Below, one piece after another: positions 24,901-37,300 of a DNA stretch of 64,000 bases. This DNA is from Nomia melanderi (taxonomy: Eukaryota > Arthropoda > Insecta > Hymenoptera > Halictidae). The translations under genes and the position numbers were made by a program. The DNA lies in assembly GCF_051020985.1 (NCBI RefSeq), contig NC_134999.1, positions 34,629,160 to 34,693,159 on the forward strand, in the 5' to 3' direction. The stretch's first letter is position 1. Each line of letters begins with the position of its first letter. The notes under the pieces are model-generated. The model was not told the origin of the DNA. It saw only the letters and a program-made list of their open reading frames with translations, and ran no database searches.

Positions 24901-27900
24901 ATATCTGAAAGACTTGCGAAATTGACTAATTTACCTCGGTAATTCTTTCGTGGCGAATTTCTTCTCGCGAGGATGCTTAAAATCGAAATTTCCTGTCTCA
25001 TCAGACTCGTCCTCTAGCATTCGTCTTCTGAATTTTCTCCTTGTCAGGTGTCTAGCGTCAGATGATTTGTCTTTAGCTCTGAGAAGAGTCTCATTTTCAT
25101 CGGAACACGAGGACGAAGAAGATGACGAGGACTCTTTTATTTTCCTGGTCCCCTTGTACGTCTGTATCGGTGTCTTTTGCTTCCTCTGAAGCATGCCGAC
25201 GATCCTGTCCATCAAGGATGGTCGTCTCGTTTGCAGTCCCTTGCAGACTTTCCTATCATCCTATTAATATAAATGTTCACAACTAAACACCGTTTAATTT
25301 ATATTAAATTTCCATTTCTCTGGCTAATTTTTGTGTTCTACATGGAGACCAACCAAGCGATCTTTTACTACTATACCACAAAATTCAGAGTTCTAGGGTG
25401 AATAAACATCGATGGAAGATAAGGAATGAAGGATTCAGAGTAGTCGGTACCTCTCCTTTGCCCAGCCAAGGAATTCTCGCGACCGCGCCGACGATTCTAT
25501 TTATACGACCCCGTTTCTCCTTATCCCTTCGATCCCTCGCTAGTAGTTCTTCGCGTTCGTCGTCCATTTCTACGTGTATTACTTCCTCCTCGTCGACCTC
25601 CTCCGTCGACCACGAATCAGCGATCGAACATGATGAATCGGAATCCTTCTCGCTAGGAGCCTGCTTCTTTTTCAATCTGGCGCGGACCTTTCTGTGCGCC
25701 CTCACTACGAAACAAGATGTAAGGGACTCGCTGCTCGAGCATGTTTCTCTTACAAGTGGCTCGTTGAATATCTGAAAATTACATAGAAAGTACTTGCAGT
25801 TACATTAGAAACTTAGAGAGAATATTTCTGTTCGACATACTTGAATAGTGACGTCGTCTCTAATTTTTTGAGCTTCGACGTCTTTGAACGGTTCCCTCTT
25901 CATTATCTTCGTTTCCTTTGGTGACTCGTCTTGATACGCTGACAAAACGTTAGTTTGAATAGACTGCAGGAGTTGTATACTGAATACTTACTGTAACTAT
26001 AGTCTGAATCAGAATCTTCCTCGTATTTCTCTTCCGTTTGCTGAGCCGCGTGTTTATCTATCGTTAGAACTTCTTGAGAAACTTCCTTTGACTTCGATGT
26101 TTTCACTAGCTCTTCCATTGTCTCTTTTTCCCTTCTTTCCTCTGGTGTTTCTTCCTTTATCTCTTCTTGCGCTACTTCTTCTTCTTCCTCTTCAATTTCT
26201 TCCTCAACTTCTTCCTCTTCTTCTCCTTCAGCTTCTTCAACTTCTTCTTCTTCAAGTTCTTCTTCTTCCTGTTCTTCAAATTCATCTTCCTCTTCCTCCT
26301 CCTCTTCAAGTTTCTCTTCTTCCTCCTCCAATTTCGGTTCCTCCTCTTCCTCAGGCGTCTCTTCAGGTTTTACTTTTACCATCGGATACTCTTCCTCGGA
26401 AGAGTCTCTGACACAAGAATTCATCACGGGTTAATACCCCCTACGTTCCAGAGACAGCCATTAAAGCCTTTTCGTACTTCTCTTCGCTGATATCCGACAA
26501 ATCACCGTAATCCACCGGCGACCGGCAAATCGTGCACATGTTCTGCATATCCGCGAAGCACTGGGAGCAGTACAGGCCTACGCAACCCGGAGTCGGGCAC
26601 TTTATGTGCGGGTCATCGTCGGAGCGTTCCACCGCGCCGCACAACAGGCACATTTTCTGCTTTCGCGGGAACAGAACGTTCAGACACGGACATATCGCCC
26701 ACAATCTGTCCTGCAAGGTGACTTTCTCCATTTTCTCTCCATCAGTCACACCGAACTTCCGGCGAAGCTGTCGTCTGGCGAACTTCAGGAAGTTTCCCCT
26801 CGATCTATCCACATCCTCCGTTAACGACGGTGCTTCCGTGTACTTCTTTCAACGTTATCCACGAAGCTGGCATTCCAGCTAGCTCCGCGGTGAAAGGTTA
26901 ACAACTTTATTGGTCCTGTTACCTGATGATATGGTTGTACAACCAAGCAGCTCGTTGCTTCGCCCTGTCAGGATAATACTGGCAAAGCACCACGTGCCTC
27001 AGCCGCAGTCCATAGGGCTCGAAGACAGCTACGAACCAGCAGAGGACGATCAACGCGACGATCTGGGTGTATTTGTCGAAATTAGGCGGCACGGGGCTCG
27101 GAAGGCAAAGCATCGTGTTCATTTCCGTCTCCTTCTCGCGAGGCGTGAAAGCTTTGACGATGCTCCTGTAGAGATCGGACATGTACCCTTCCCCTGCTAC
27201 GTGAATGGTCACCACGCTTGGCTTCTCTACCTGCGAACCATCAGGACTTCATTATCGAATTATTATCACTAGCGTTCGATGATTTACCTTGCTCTGAAAT
27301 CGACCGTGGGTCTGAATAGTGTTCAATACCCAATAGAGGCTATAGTCTATGACCATGTAAGAGATCAACTTGATCGTAGCCAATCCCAGAAACACCGCAG
27401 ACCTGACTAACTTAATCCTCTCGGATTTGATCAGTATGACGGAAGATAGAGGCGCGTATTTGTTTCTCTCCCGCGGATTAAGCGGTAGAACGGTTTCTTT
27501 ATCTTGGCGAGCTCTTATTATGTCGATAGTGCGCAGGTCGTCAGTTATGTATCGGTTGTCGAAGCGCTCGCTGGTCAGCCATTTGAAACGGTAACGCATT
27601 ACTCTGGAAATGCATTCATCGAAAGCGTTGCACTACTTTTTGGAAAGGTGTCGGTGCAAGGAAAAGTGTCGGGAGTTCGGAGAAACGTGTTTTGCGTTGG
27701 GGTATCGATCCTGGAGAGGCTAGAGGTGGAATTCATCGTTCGCGAAGTATGTTGAAAAATGATGTTTCGCGAAAGATATCGCTTGAAAGGGGCAGAGGAA
27801 ATAAATGGTAGTTTTTCTTTAGCCGATCAGCGCCGTGAAAGCTGTGCCGTTACCTAAGTACGATAATGAACACGAAGAGAGAAGTGACGAAGGTGATCGA

Positions 27901-29874
27901 GTCGAAGACACCGAACAACTTGTCTGTCCTCGATCGTATCTCGGTCGCGATGCCAGTGGACACGTCCCCTATCGTTTTGCTTTGGTTCGTCTCGAAGTGA
28001 AAGGAGTGAGAGAACTTCACCTTAACGTAAAACATCGCCTTCATGTGCATTGTGAACCGTTTGACTTCTGCAAATTGTAAAGATCAATACGTGGAAGAGC
28101 GCAGCGGATAATTATCACCGTAACACGGAACAGGAATGAGTAACGACGCGAGATTCGTTTGACCACTCACTTCTCTTCACCGCGCCGACGACAGTGTCAG
28201 CCACGTAGGAAACCAGCATACAGATGAAATCTAAAGGCTTCACAATGTAGCAGAGAGTACTGACCACGTAGGTTATATTGCAAACCACCCCGAAAAATGG
28301 CCCCAGTTTCGCTTTGCAGTCAGCCACTGCGCCATCGAAGACACTCTGACACCTGTCGAACGGTGTGCCTAATTTTTTGTTGCACATATTTATCACGCTG
28401 CCTAGCCACTGGAACACTGAAGTGATGACTCTCACTGGAACAAACAAATAGCTTTCAACCCCTGAAGAATATTATCTTTTAAATATTTCTTTTTTCGATA
28501 CAACCGACGTCTGCAATCTGTTAACAAGGTTTTCATTGTCTTTGAAATTTAATAGGACACTTGGCAAAATAAGAGAACTCCCTTTTCAAGCGAAAATCGA
28601 TACGAAAATCGATGTTCGTATAAATGTCGGGGCTCTACGCTTGATATTTGAATCGACGCTTACATATACTAAGGACGAGCCTCTTGATCGCGAGCAGGGT
28701 CTGCTTGATTCTTTTCACGACAGCTTTGACCGACTTTATGACTTTCGATATCGCGTCCCGTAGAGCGTAAAATGGCTGCTTCGCCAGATCTATCACGGTT
28801 TTCACCGCCTCCTTCAGCTGCTCCTAGAAAATAAAATACATGACAGGTGTCTAATGAACGGTGCACCGATACGATGCGTTCGCAAATGATGGCATTCAAT
28901 GACGGTGAATTATAGGCGTACTTGCGCGCAGGCCAGCGACTCGGTAAGAACGCCGACGTTTTGCAAAGTGTTCTTCACCGGCCCGGTTAACGCTAGAATA
29001 AAAGCGTACGCGACCAACGCTTGCCGTCCCCGCTTCGAGAAGAATTGGGGTAATAACAGGAACACTATACAACTACGGAGAAAAGTAGAAAAGTAAGAAT
29101 TACCGAGAACAGAAGGGAACTTCAGGAAATTTCGCGGGATTCTCCGAGGTTCTACACTACTTTTTAAGCGAATAATAATCGGACGATCTTCAGATTCTTC
29201 GCGCAAGATAAGTAGATCTCGCTCGAAGTTTAAAGAATCATCCCTTAGGGATTTCAGTGCGATAGAAAAGTTTCTATTTGATTTTTCTAACCGAACTCTG
29301 GGAGAAAACGCAAGGCCAAGGGTTAAGAGGACTCCGATCGCGGTGCAGAGGAACGTCGCAGAGGACAGCTTATATTTCAGCTGAATAACGAAGAAGCCGA
29401 AGAAGATGTATGTGAGGAATATCCCTCCGATAAAGCCCAGGAAACTTTTCGCGACGTAATTCTCCAGGGTCCCGTCCGTGCGCGCATCGACGATCTTCCG
29501 GTAGATCCAAGAACGTCTTGGGATCGCGAAGACTTTGTCGAAGACCCTTCGAATCTTCTTCTTCATGCTATTAAAGGTGAATTAATATTATTGAATTCAA
29601 TATTGGATGGATCTTCTATCGATGCAATTGGTTATAGAGGATCGAGGCTACTCGATTGATATCAATGCAATAAAAAAGAAAGTTTCCGACTACAATTTGG
29701 CAGCGCAAGGAATTTCGAATCTCACCGCAACTTCTGACGGCGGATTCGCTGCTTCAAAGTGTATCGGGGCTTGGCACCCTCCGAGATCTCGATCGATCGA
29801 AATTTTTCATCCTCGTACTTTAGCCTCGCTTTTTCCAGCTTCCTGGCTTTCAGAGCTAATTGGAAAAATGCCAT
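21937..29874 (-). CDS. Dcst2: DCST2 (DC-STAMP/sneaky family) with a giant disordered C-terminal extension
   Basis: Multi-pass sperm membrane protein; DCST1/DCST2 in mice and sneaky in flies are needed for fertilisation. Exons: 29874-29726, 29567-29292, 29072-28922, 28823-28664, 28461-28171, 28067-27854, 27603-27288, 27230-26923, 26804-26478, 26407-25992, 25938-25841, 25771-25451, 25260-24935, 24874-24697, 24603-23057, 23001-22708, 22635-22314, 22191-21937; all phases agree, 1,982 residues. The first exon (MAFFQLALKARK) is short. Membrane segments lie at about 90-110, 120-160 and in exons 5-8. Family blocks include FSKRGRQ, SERFDNRYIT, VLPLNPRERNKY and WLYNHIIRSRGNF. The C-terminal RING-like cysteines are CLLCG, KCPTPGC, YCSQC and CTIC (about 690-720). 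Human DCST2 ends about 100 residues later. Here the frame runs on: Glu-rich at 741-815, Ser-rich, three 42-residue repeats, then CxC modules. The core is certain; the tail as one protein is inferred from junction phases. Confidence 0.8.
23530..23880 (-). repeat. Three 126-bp coding repeats in the DCST2 tail
   Basis: The core KFK-x-LY-x-K-x-K recurs three times: KFKGLYLKGK (codons at 23832), KFKVLYSKGK (23706) and KFKTLYSKAK (23580). The spacing is exactly 126 bases, or 42 residues. Each is preceded by a Lys-rich linker (KKRKMSD, KKSKMID). This is an internal tandem duplication with diverged linkers, inside the long exon 24603-23057. Confidence 0.85.
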
Positions 29875-31324
29875 GATCCGATCGTCCGCCCCTCTAATAG
29901 ATCATACTGCTAACTACAACTGAAATTAATTCTGGCTGCTTCCAGGTTTTATCACTGAATCTACGGTTAACGTTTCACTGCGATTTATTAACGAGCCATG
30001 ACAGTTCCGTCTCACACGGAAATCGAAGAATTCGACATTGCCCCTGAAGTTGATCGACTGTTTGTGTACCATTCGCGAGGAACTCGTATATTCCTTGTTC
30101 AATGAAAAAATCTGAAATAATGAATTAAAAACGGTATCGTTCAATTAAAGCTTATCATTCCCTCGGCGACTTCCCGGCAGCTCGATATCCGCGACCCGTT
30201 ATCGACAATGCCGATAACGTATCCAAGGAGCAAAGGATGAAGTTATCGGAACTTCGAAGTTACCGTCCATTATGCGAACTGATAACTCCCGGCGCCTCTC
30301 ATACTTCAACACAGTTCATCATTAACAATGATGATCCAACAATAATCAACGAACATCAACTAATCCCAGCTTCGCCTCAAGCATCCTCTCGATTACACAA
30401 CAAAATAAAATGACCTCTCAAAACATGTCGCAATAACAAAAACCCACCAGTATCAGACGGAAAGTTCTCCGAAAAAATGAAAACCGAAAGAATACAATAA
30501 AAATCACGATGCAGATCCCTCGAATTCAAATAACATCCCGGAGAAACCGCCGCGGGAACAAATTCGAACCGTCGTTCGCCCGTTGCCCGGTGAGATGGCG
30601 TGTAACTCGAGGTTCGATCATTAGACGGAGACAGCGAGAACCGCGCCGCGGCCGAGCGACGAGGAGGAGGCGACGTGTCGCGTCGACTCCGGAGAGAGGC
30701 GAAGAGTGGTCGAGCGTGTAGGCGTAGAGGGGCGCCGAATCTAAACCCGATAACGAACCAGCTGGTGGCAGTGCCGTCGTACGACGTTTACGTGGAGGTA
30801 CGACCTTCGCGAAAATCCATTTCCCGGTGGGCCACGGTCGGCGGTTCGTTGGGTCGATCGTGGAGAACGTTTCGAAGATCGAGGAGTCGTCCGTGGAGGG
30901 AAGACCGAGGAATAAGATCGACCGTGCGGAGAGTGTCTCGCTAACTTCGGGATTCGGTACCTGGGATCTCCGTGGACCTTGGGCCGAGAGAAAGGGAGAG
31001 GAGCCGTCGGGAGGACAGAGAGACAGAAACGAGAACAAACGACCAGAGGAAGGAAAAGGAAAAAAATTCAAATAAAAACAGAAACATGCCGTGACCGCGC
31101 CTCGGGTGACACCAGGATGTACTGTACAGCCGAGGGAAGTTGTTCGCGTCGATCGTAGCGCGTACACAAGACCGCGACGCGACAAATGTCGTAGGGTACT
31201 CGTTATCTGGTGCCTCTCAGGTGTGTGCGTGCGTGCGTGAAGTCGTGTGTGCCCGTGGCGGCCGCTGAGCTGCTCACCTCCGCTCCGTACCTGACCTGAC
31301 CCAGGCCACCTGGACCGAGCCGCG
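29875..31324. other. Divergent promoter region of DCST2 and myosin V; GC-rich from about 30560
   Basis: The part next to DCST2 is AT-rich. From about 30560 to the myosin V start it is strongly GC- and CpG-rich with many GTGCG/CGCG tracts, as expected of a 5' UTR or promoter. A 298-codon minus-strand frame crosses it but looks like a by-product of composition. Confidence 0.5.
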
Positions 31325-34300
31325 ATGACTACGAGGGAGCTGTACGTTAAGGTACGGGCAACAGATTCCACCTGAATCGCTGGCTCGAGCAACCGCCGAG
31401 CGATCCAGTTCCACGATGGCAACTGGTCTAGGCTAGACCAGCCGCGGGACGAGTCCCGTCTGTTGACATTTTTCTCACCTGCCCGCGAAACCCGAGCCGC
31501 ACGCCGTTCCCCCTGCGAATTTCTAGCGTGCGATCTTACGAGTACCCGGCCACCACTTCCGGATAGCTCCAGAATCGTGGTCTCGTCGCGACGTTGTCTT
31601 TGATATTTGCTGGGTATTTCAGTTGCACTTGGAGGAAAGGTGTGCTGCGAACATTCGAGTAGGTTCAGTTACTTAGGTACTCGAGCCGTTGAGTCGGTGT
31701 CGTCCTTCGGCGTTTCTTTCTCGGTTTCTTTGCGTGCGCAGGGAAAAAAGGTAAATATTGTTGTACGATGTTTAAAGGAAGTAGTATTTGTACGCAGGTA
31801 GTACGTTCGATCGTGTAGGAGCTGGTGTTTCGAGTGTCGACGCGTCTTGTTACCGAAGGGATTAATTTGCCGAAGAAGCTGAGTTAGTTTGTTGTTTAGG
31901 CTGCTTTGGGATGTTGCTCGGTATTGTTCATTTTATATTGTTTCGGGCGGAAGCGAATGGTATTCAGTAGCTGTCGGAGAGTAAACAGTCTACTCCGAAA
32001 TTGAAGGGAGTTCTGGATCTCCCAATGAGACAATACGTTCCGAGGATCGATGAGAAACTTTCGGGCACCGTAAACATTATTATGCGCCGGGAATTGACGA
32101 TTCCTCGAACTTTGCCGCGACTGCGTGTGCAATATCGCGGAGCACTTGAAATTTTCGAGCCTCGTGGAAAAGTTTGGCTCCAGTCGAGCGCGCAGGAAGT
32201 TGAGAACAGGTCCAATAGCTTTCGGTTTGGTCACCGTAAATAAGCCAGGGATTTTTCTGGGAACGGTGAGAATGCGTCGAGTGGAAGGCTCGCGTTTTCC
32301 CGTGGTTTCCGTGAAAGTTGCAGGCGACCGGCCGCCAGGTTAATATAAATATCTGCCGTAAGTAGATTTAACGAGTCCCCTATCGATTTTCTGTTTGTTC
32401 GCGATACGCGAACCGAATTACTTCTACGCTCGCCGGCGCGTTGCACCGTTCCAACGACGCGCGATGCTCTTTTGCACTTTCATCAGCCACCGCCGCCGGA
32501 TGCAAGGTTAATTGTTTCGGAAAATAATTGGATGGATATTGCCCTAATTAGTCGGCGGGTATGCATCATCGGACCCGAGTGAAGGTATCTTTCTCAGGCT
32601 AGACCCATGAACAACTTTCACGAGAGGCGGCTGATTCTTTGGCCTCTCCGCGAGTGATTCGCAATATTCATGCGTTCCGAGCAAAGTTACATTCTATCGG
32701 TTGTTCCAACAGACGTGTTCGGAATTTCGACGACGAACCCACGGAAAAAGAGACACGTGAACTCGAGCTGTTCATCTTTCGAAAGATTTACTGCAAACGT
32801 CGTCTATTTCTCATGGCACTTGAATTTCGTAACATTCGTCAACCACAATATCTAGAGTGAACACTAAAACTACCTGACGGCTCAAAATGACTCATTCCTG
32901 ATTTCTTCCTTTTGCGATTATTAAGGTGACGAATGTTCCTCTGAGAAATTATTATAGAAATTGATTTAGCGATGCGCAAACTGAATTGTTCAATTAAAGT
33001 TTCAATGGATGTATTGGAGTGTATAGAGAAATTTCAAAAAGTCAGTTTAACTACTCGGTAGTTTTAGTTAACTTTCAATAATGGAGGATCGTGTGCAGTC
33101 TGATAGCTACAGCGAAACGAATGGCGTCCCTGCGGTTGATATATAGGGCGTTTAAGGAGTAACAACAGGGAACAAAACGAGCGCAGTGAAAACAAGTCTA
33201 AAACAGGGATTCTTTTCGAAACAAAAATCAATAATTGTCGACGGGAAGCACTGCCGCCTAGAGACCTAAATTCTGCTTCTAGAACCGGGTGGCACGATTA
33301 CTGTGACGCGAGCTAGGCCGACGAGCACGATAACGTTTATTCCGCGCGAGACCAAGTGCCTCTTGACAGTGTACCGTCACGGCGGACCGTACTCATCGGC
33401 CCTGAACATGAAACACCGGCCCATAATCGCGGCTATTTATTGCTGTTCAAATGTCCCGCTGTGCGTCGCGAAATTAATAGAATTAATGCGCCGGAACCGA
33501 ACGCCTCATTCGGGTCGGTTTAAAGGTCATTTAACGTAGAAAGGCTAGAAAGCGACGGTTAAATTGGACAGAGAAACTCCGCTTAATATTCTATACAATT
33601 CAATCATCGGGCCACTTGTTTTCTAACGTTGAACCGTAGGGTGTAAAACGCGGGCTGCCAGGGGAATTCAATGCAAATGCGAAAGGAGTTAATCTCATAA
33701 GAGCCCATTGAAGAAAATACAATTCAGCTATTACCATACCCCGCGGATAATTGCAAGTTTAATTAACGAATGGATGCTTATGTAAATAGCGATTCCTCCA
33801 GTAAGATCCAATTTACAAGGATCGGGATGGAACGAGAGTGCATTTTTATTTCTGTCGAGTTCCAATGGTGGACGGTGCGGTTAAATTTGATCGAACGTTG
33901 TATAATACAGAATCTTAAACGGTCATGCATACGCGCATAAAATCCGCAGCCCGGTAATTAACGTCATACAAGGTTGCCGAAGATAATTACGCCCCGTACG
34001 GAACACTGGTTGGTATACACGAGATCTAATCGCGATACAGGTTCAAGATAGTCAATGCTCTCGGTGAGAACGAGGCTTAACGCGCCTCGGACCTGCCCCT
34101 TTAAGATCGTATAGCAGCTCTCCATCTTGGCTGATTTACTGCCTTGGGCAGGTGAACTGCGAGGGTTGTCCGAGGTCGTATCATGCATTTTATGGAAGCA
34201 CGCATTCTACAGTCCGCATTGATCCCGAGATGGGACCTTGTTTGCCTCAATTTGCTTCGATTCATATCTGGGACCGGTGAAGCGTGGCTCGTTTCGTTAG

Positions 34301-37300
34301 AGATGTAAGACGTTCTAAGCTAATATTTATTATCCCCGACGCCATGTTTATGGATGTTGGCCTGTAGGCAAGAAACAAAAGCTGGAACACACTCTCCGCA
34401 TCACGTTTTTCCCTGGTACGCGCCACTAAATATTTCCTCTGCAATCTTTCCATTTCTGCTTCGCCCTTTATTCTCGAGTATTCTCTTTTCTGCGACCAGC
34501 TTCCATTCCACTGCTCTTTGTTCCCTTGTCTCTCTTCTTTCGGCTATCTTGATTAGTCCAATTCTGTGAAAATTGGTTCAGTCGCCGAGTTCCTTTCGAA
34601 TTCCGCGTCACTCGAGTGTACGGGATGTCTGAAAGCAAAGAGACCTGGGACTTTTACCGGAGGACTCGAACCGTTCGAGTCGAAATATTCTCGTTCATCT
34701 TTGCTGATTCGAGTTGTGCAAGAAATGCTCGAACGTCTCCCGGATGCAAGGCGATAAAAGTTGCCTTATGCAACCGGCTGAAACTCGAAACGAAGTCCCG
34801 ATCGCACCTTTACATTTAAAGGTAAGCTAGCCCCATTCGAAACTGTTGCTCGCACGATCGGTTCGAGGAACGTGATCCGCAGAGGCTAGCTCAGCGGCAG
34901 GCAGTTAGCTCCCTTTCTCCCGAGGAGCGGAGAAGCAAAACGTCTCGGAATAGGTCGTTCTCCTCGCTTCTTCGTCGCAACGAGACGGAGGGATTCGCTT
35001 TGAGATTCTATTCCCTGTTCGCGCGAGATTTCGTCTTAAAGGTCAGCGGAGATTCCTTCGAAGATTAGAAGGACGAGCAATTCCCCGCTAAGAATTCCTG
35101 CAAGAGACTCCGACTCTCTGATTTTAATAAATATGACGAAGACGAATTGTTCGGAGTCGGAGGGATGTTACCGGTGGACGCAGTTAGGCGCGCACGACGA
35201 GCGAACCCGTTTTCTTCGCGTCAAACGCGACGAGTTTTCTAAATCGAGTCGAAAGGATTCGATGAAATTGCGCGGAGCGACAAGATTTCTAGGTTCCACT
35301 GGCGACGCTGCAATTCACTGCACGACAAACCCTACCGCGGCTAAATATGGCGTTACGACCGCCCTTTTGTGCAGTCCCCGTGAAAACGGAGGATTCCTCG
35401 CAGCAATCTCCCACGAAGCGAGCCCGTTTCGCGATCTTGCTCAACCTCAACCGTTGAAAGTATGAGCCAACGTTCTCACGGTCGCGGGCTTCGGTGGATG
35501 AGGATCGTTGCACGGTGGTTTCCGCGTTGGCCTGTCCTCTACGCGAACCACTGTCACTATCTACTTCGTAATTGCGCGAGATAATGATAGAGAGAGTGGG
35601 TCACGAATGCGCCACGGAAATTCGTCAAATCTGACAAGTTCCGCCGTGTATCCGAACATACAGGGTGATAATGGAAAGATGGTCCAACATTTTCACAGAA
35701 TCATTCAGCTAGAAATAAATCGATAAAAGAATCCCTCGTTAGAAAAAGTTTCTAACTTAACCTTACAGAAAAAATTTGGTCCAACGTTGTAACATTTTTA
35801 TAGTCAGCTATAAAGAAATTAAAACACAAAGTCTCGAATTTTTCTTTAGGTCAATTCGAGACATTCCTCTGTAACTTCTGCGAGGATTCTTCTTTTGACA
35901 GCCTATAGATCTTTCCTGGCTCCCAGAGGTCTTTGCACGTTCATTGTCACCGCGATGAAAGGGAAATTCTATTGGGAGAGCAGGGTGCAGCCAGGCAACC
36001 CGTGGCCGGTGTCGATCGTCGCTGATCGCGACGCACGTGGAAAAAAACCCGTGCGTGGGCGGGAAACTTGACCTGGTTATTCCCAATAACGGCGAACCCG
36101 GCGCCTTTCTCAGGAGCAACGCTGCCGGGGCACGGCGATCGATCTCGCGGCGACGGACACGACGTCAGCCGGTCCCTCCGAATGCAGCGGTCTCGTCCCG
36201 AGTGCACCTCGAATTCGTCGCGCGAATGCCAAACGACCTTTATCGGACGACGTACACGGGGCGCAAGTGTGAACGCGTAAACACGCGGAGAGTGAGTCAC
36301 GCTTCGACTGTCAATTTGAAAACAATACACTCTCCTATATAGAACAGGTATTTTCGAATTTTTATCGGTGCACATCGTATCGCTCGACTGACAGGGACTT
36401 TAGTAAAATTATGATTCACCGGTTACGAAAGAGGACGATATACAACATTGTATTATCTTCCCTCCGGAAACGTATATCATCGATGTGCGTTCAAAAATGG
36501 AGGAAGCAGATAATCGAAAAAATAGAAACAATGTTGATTAGAATGGAATAGGACGTTTTTCAGTCAGGTCGAGATGCTCTTCAATGTTTCCCTCTTCGTT
36601 TGTCAAAGTAAACAATGCTGTTTCTCACAGAAAAGACAGTCGTAGGAATGGCAGGTTCGCACATGGCCGCTGCAAATATAGACGAGCGTTACGTGTCCGA
36701 CAATGGATGCAAATGTTATGTAAAATGTAACGAGTAAACGATCCCAGCAACGCGATAAGCCGCGTGTGTGTGTCGTTTTAAAGGTGACCGAACGCGGCAA
36801 TTTCTGCGTTCATGTTGCCCCCGGTTCTCTTGCTTTATTACGTTAGTGTCTTAATTTTCAAGAGAAAGGTTTCCGTCCCGTTTTGCCGCTACCTTTGATC
36901 GATATGCAAACGGAACAGATCCGGGGAATACTTATGCGTGTAATTGCGAGGCGGCGTCTGGAACGGTGGGTCTGGCCGTTATCAATTCGCGGTTTCGATG
37001 GGAGGAATCTGTGGCGTAGTGATTCACTCGCGTGTACTGGCCTCGCAGCTGTTGATAAGATTGCAGGTTTCCATCCTCTTCCCACTTTCGCGCGAATGTC
37101 ACCGGCTAGACCGAAACGGGGACTCGGTTACCAGTGTTTCCTACACCCGAATCTAATCTCGTTCCATCGCCGGCGGTTCGGTAGTCTGAACAATATTTTT
37201 TATCCCAATTCTATTAACCGGCTACTCGATCGACGGAGCAGTCGAGTGCTCGATAAGAGAAATCGAGCACTTCCCTTTATCCGTCACACTGATTGGATTG

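Noticed and set aside
26088..26490. Leu- and Phe-rich plus-strand frames
   Set aside because: Complement of the Glu-rich block of DCST2 (GAA/GAG read as TTC/CTC).
30526..31422. 298-codon open frame on the minus strand upstream of myosin V
   Set aside because: Lies in a CpG- and Arg-codon-rich promoter region, overlaps the myosin V start exon antisense, and the translation has no domain or balanced composition. GC-rich DNA yields such frames by chance.
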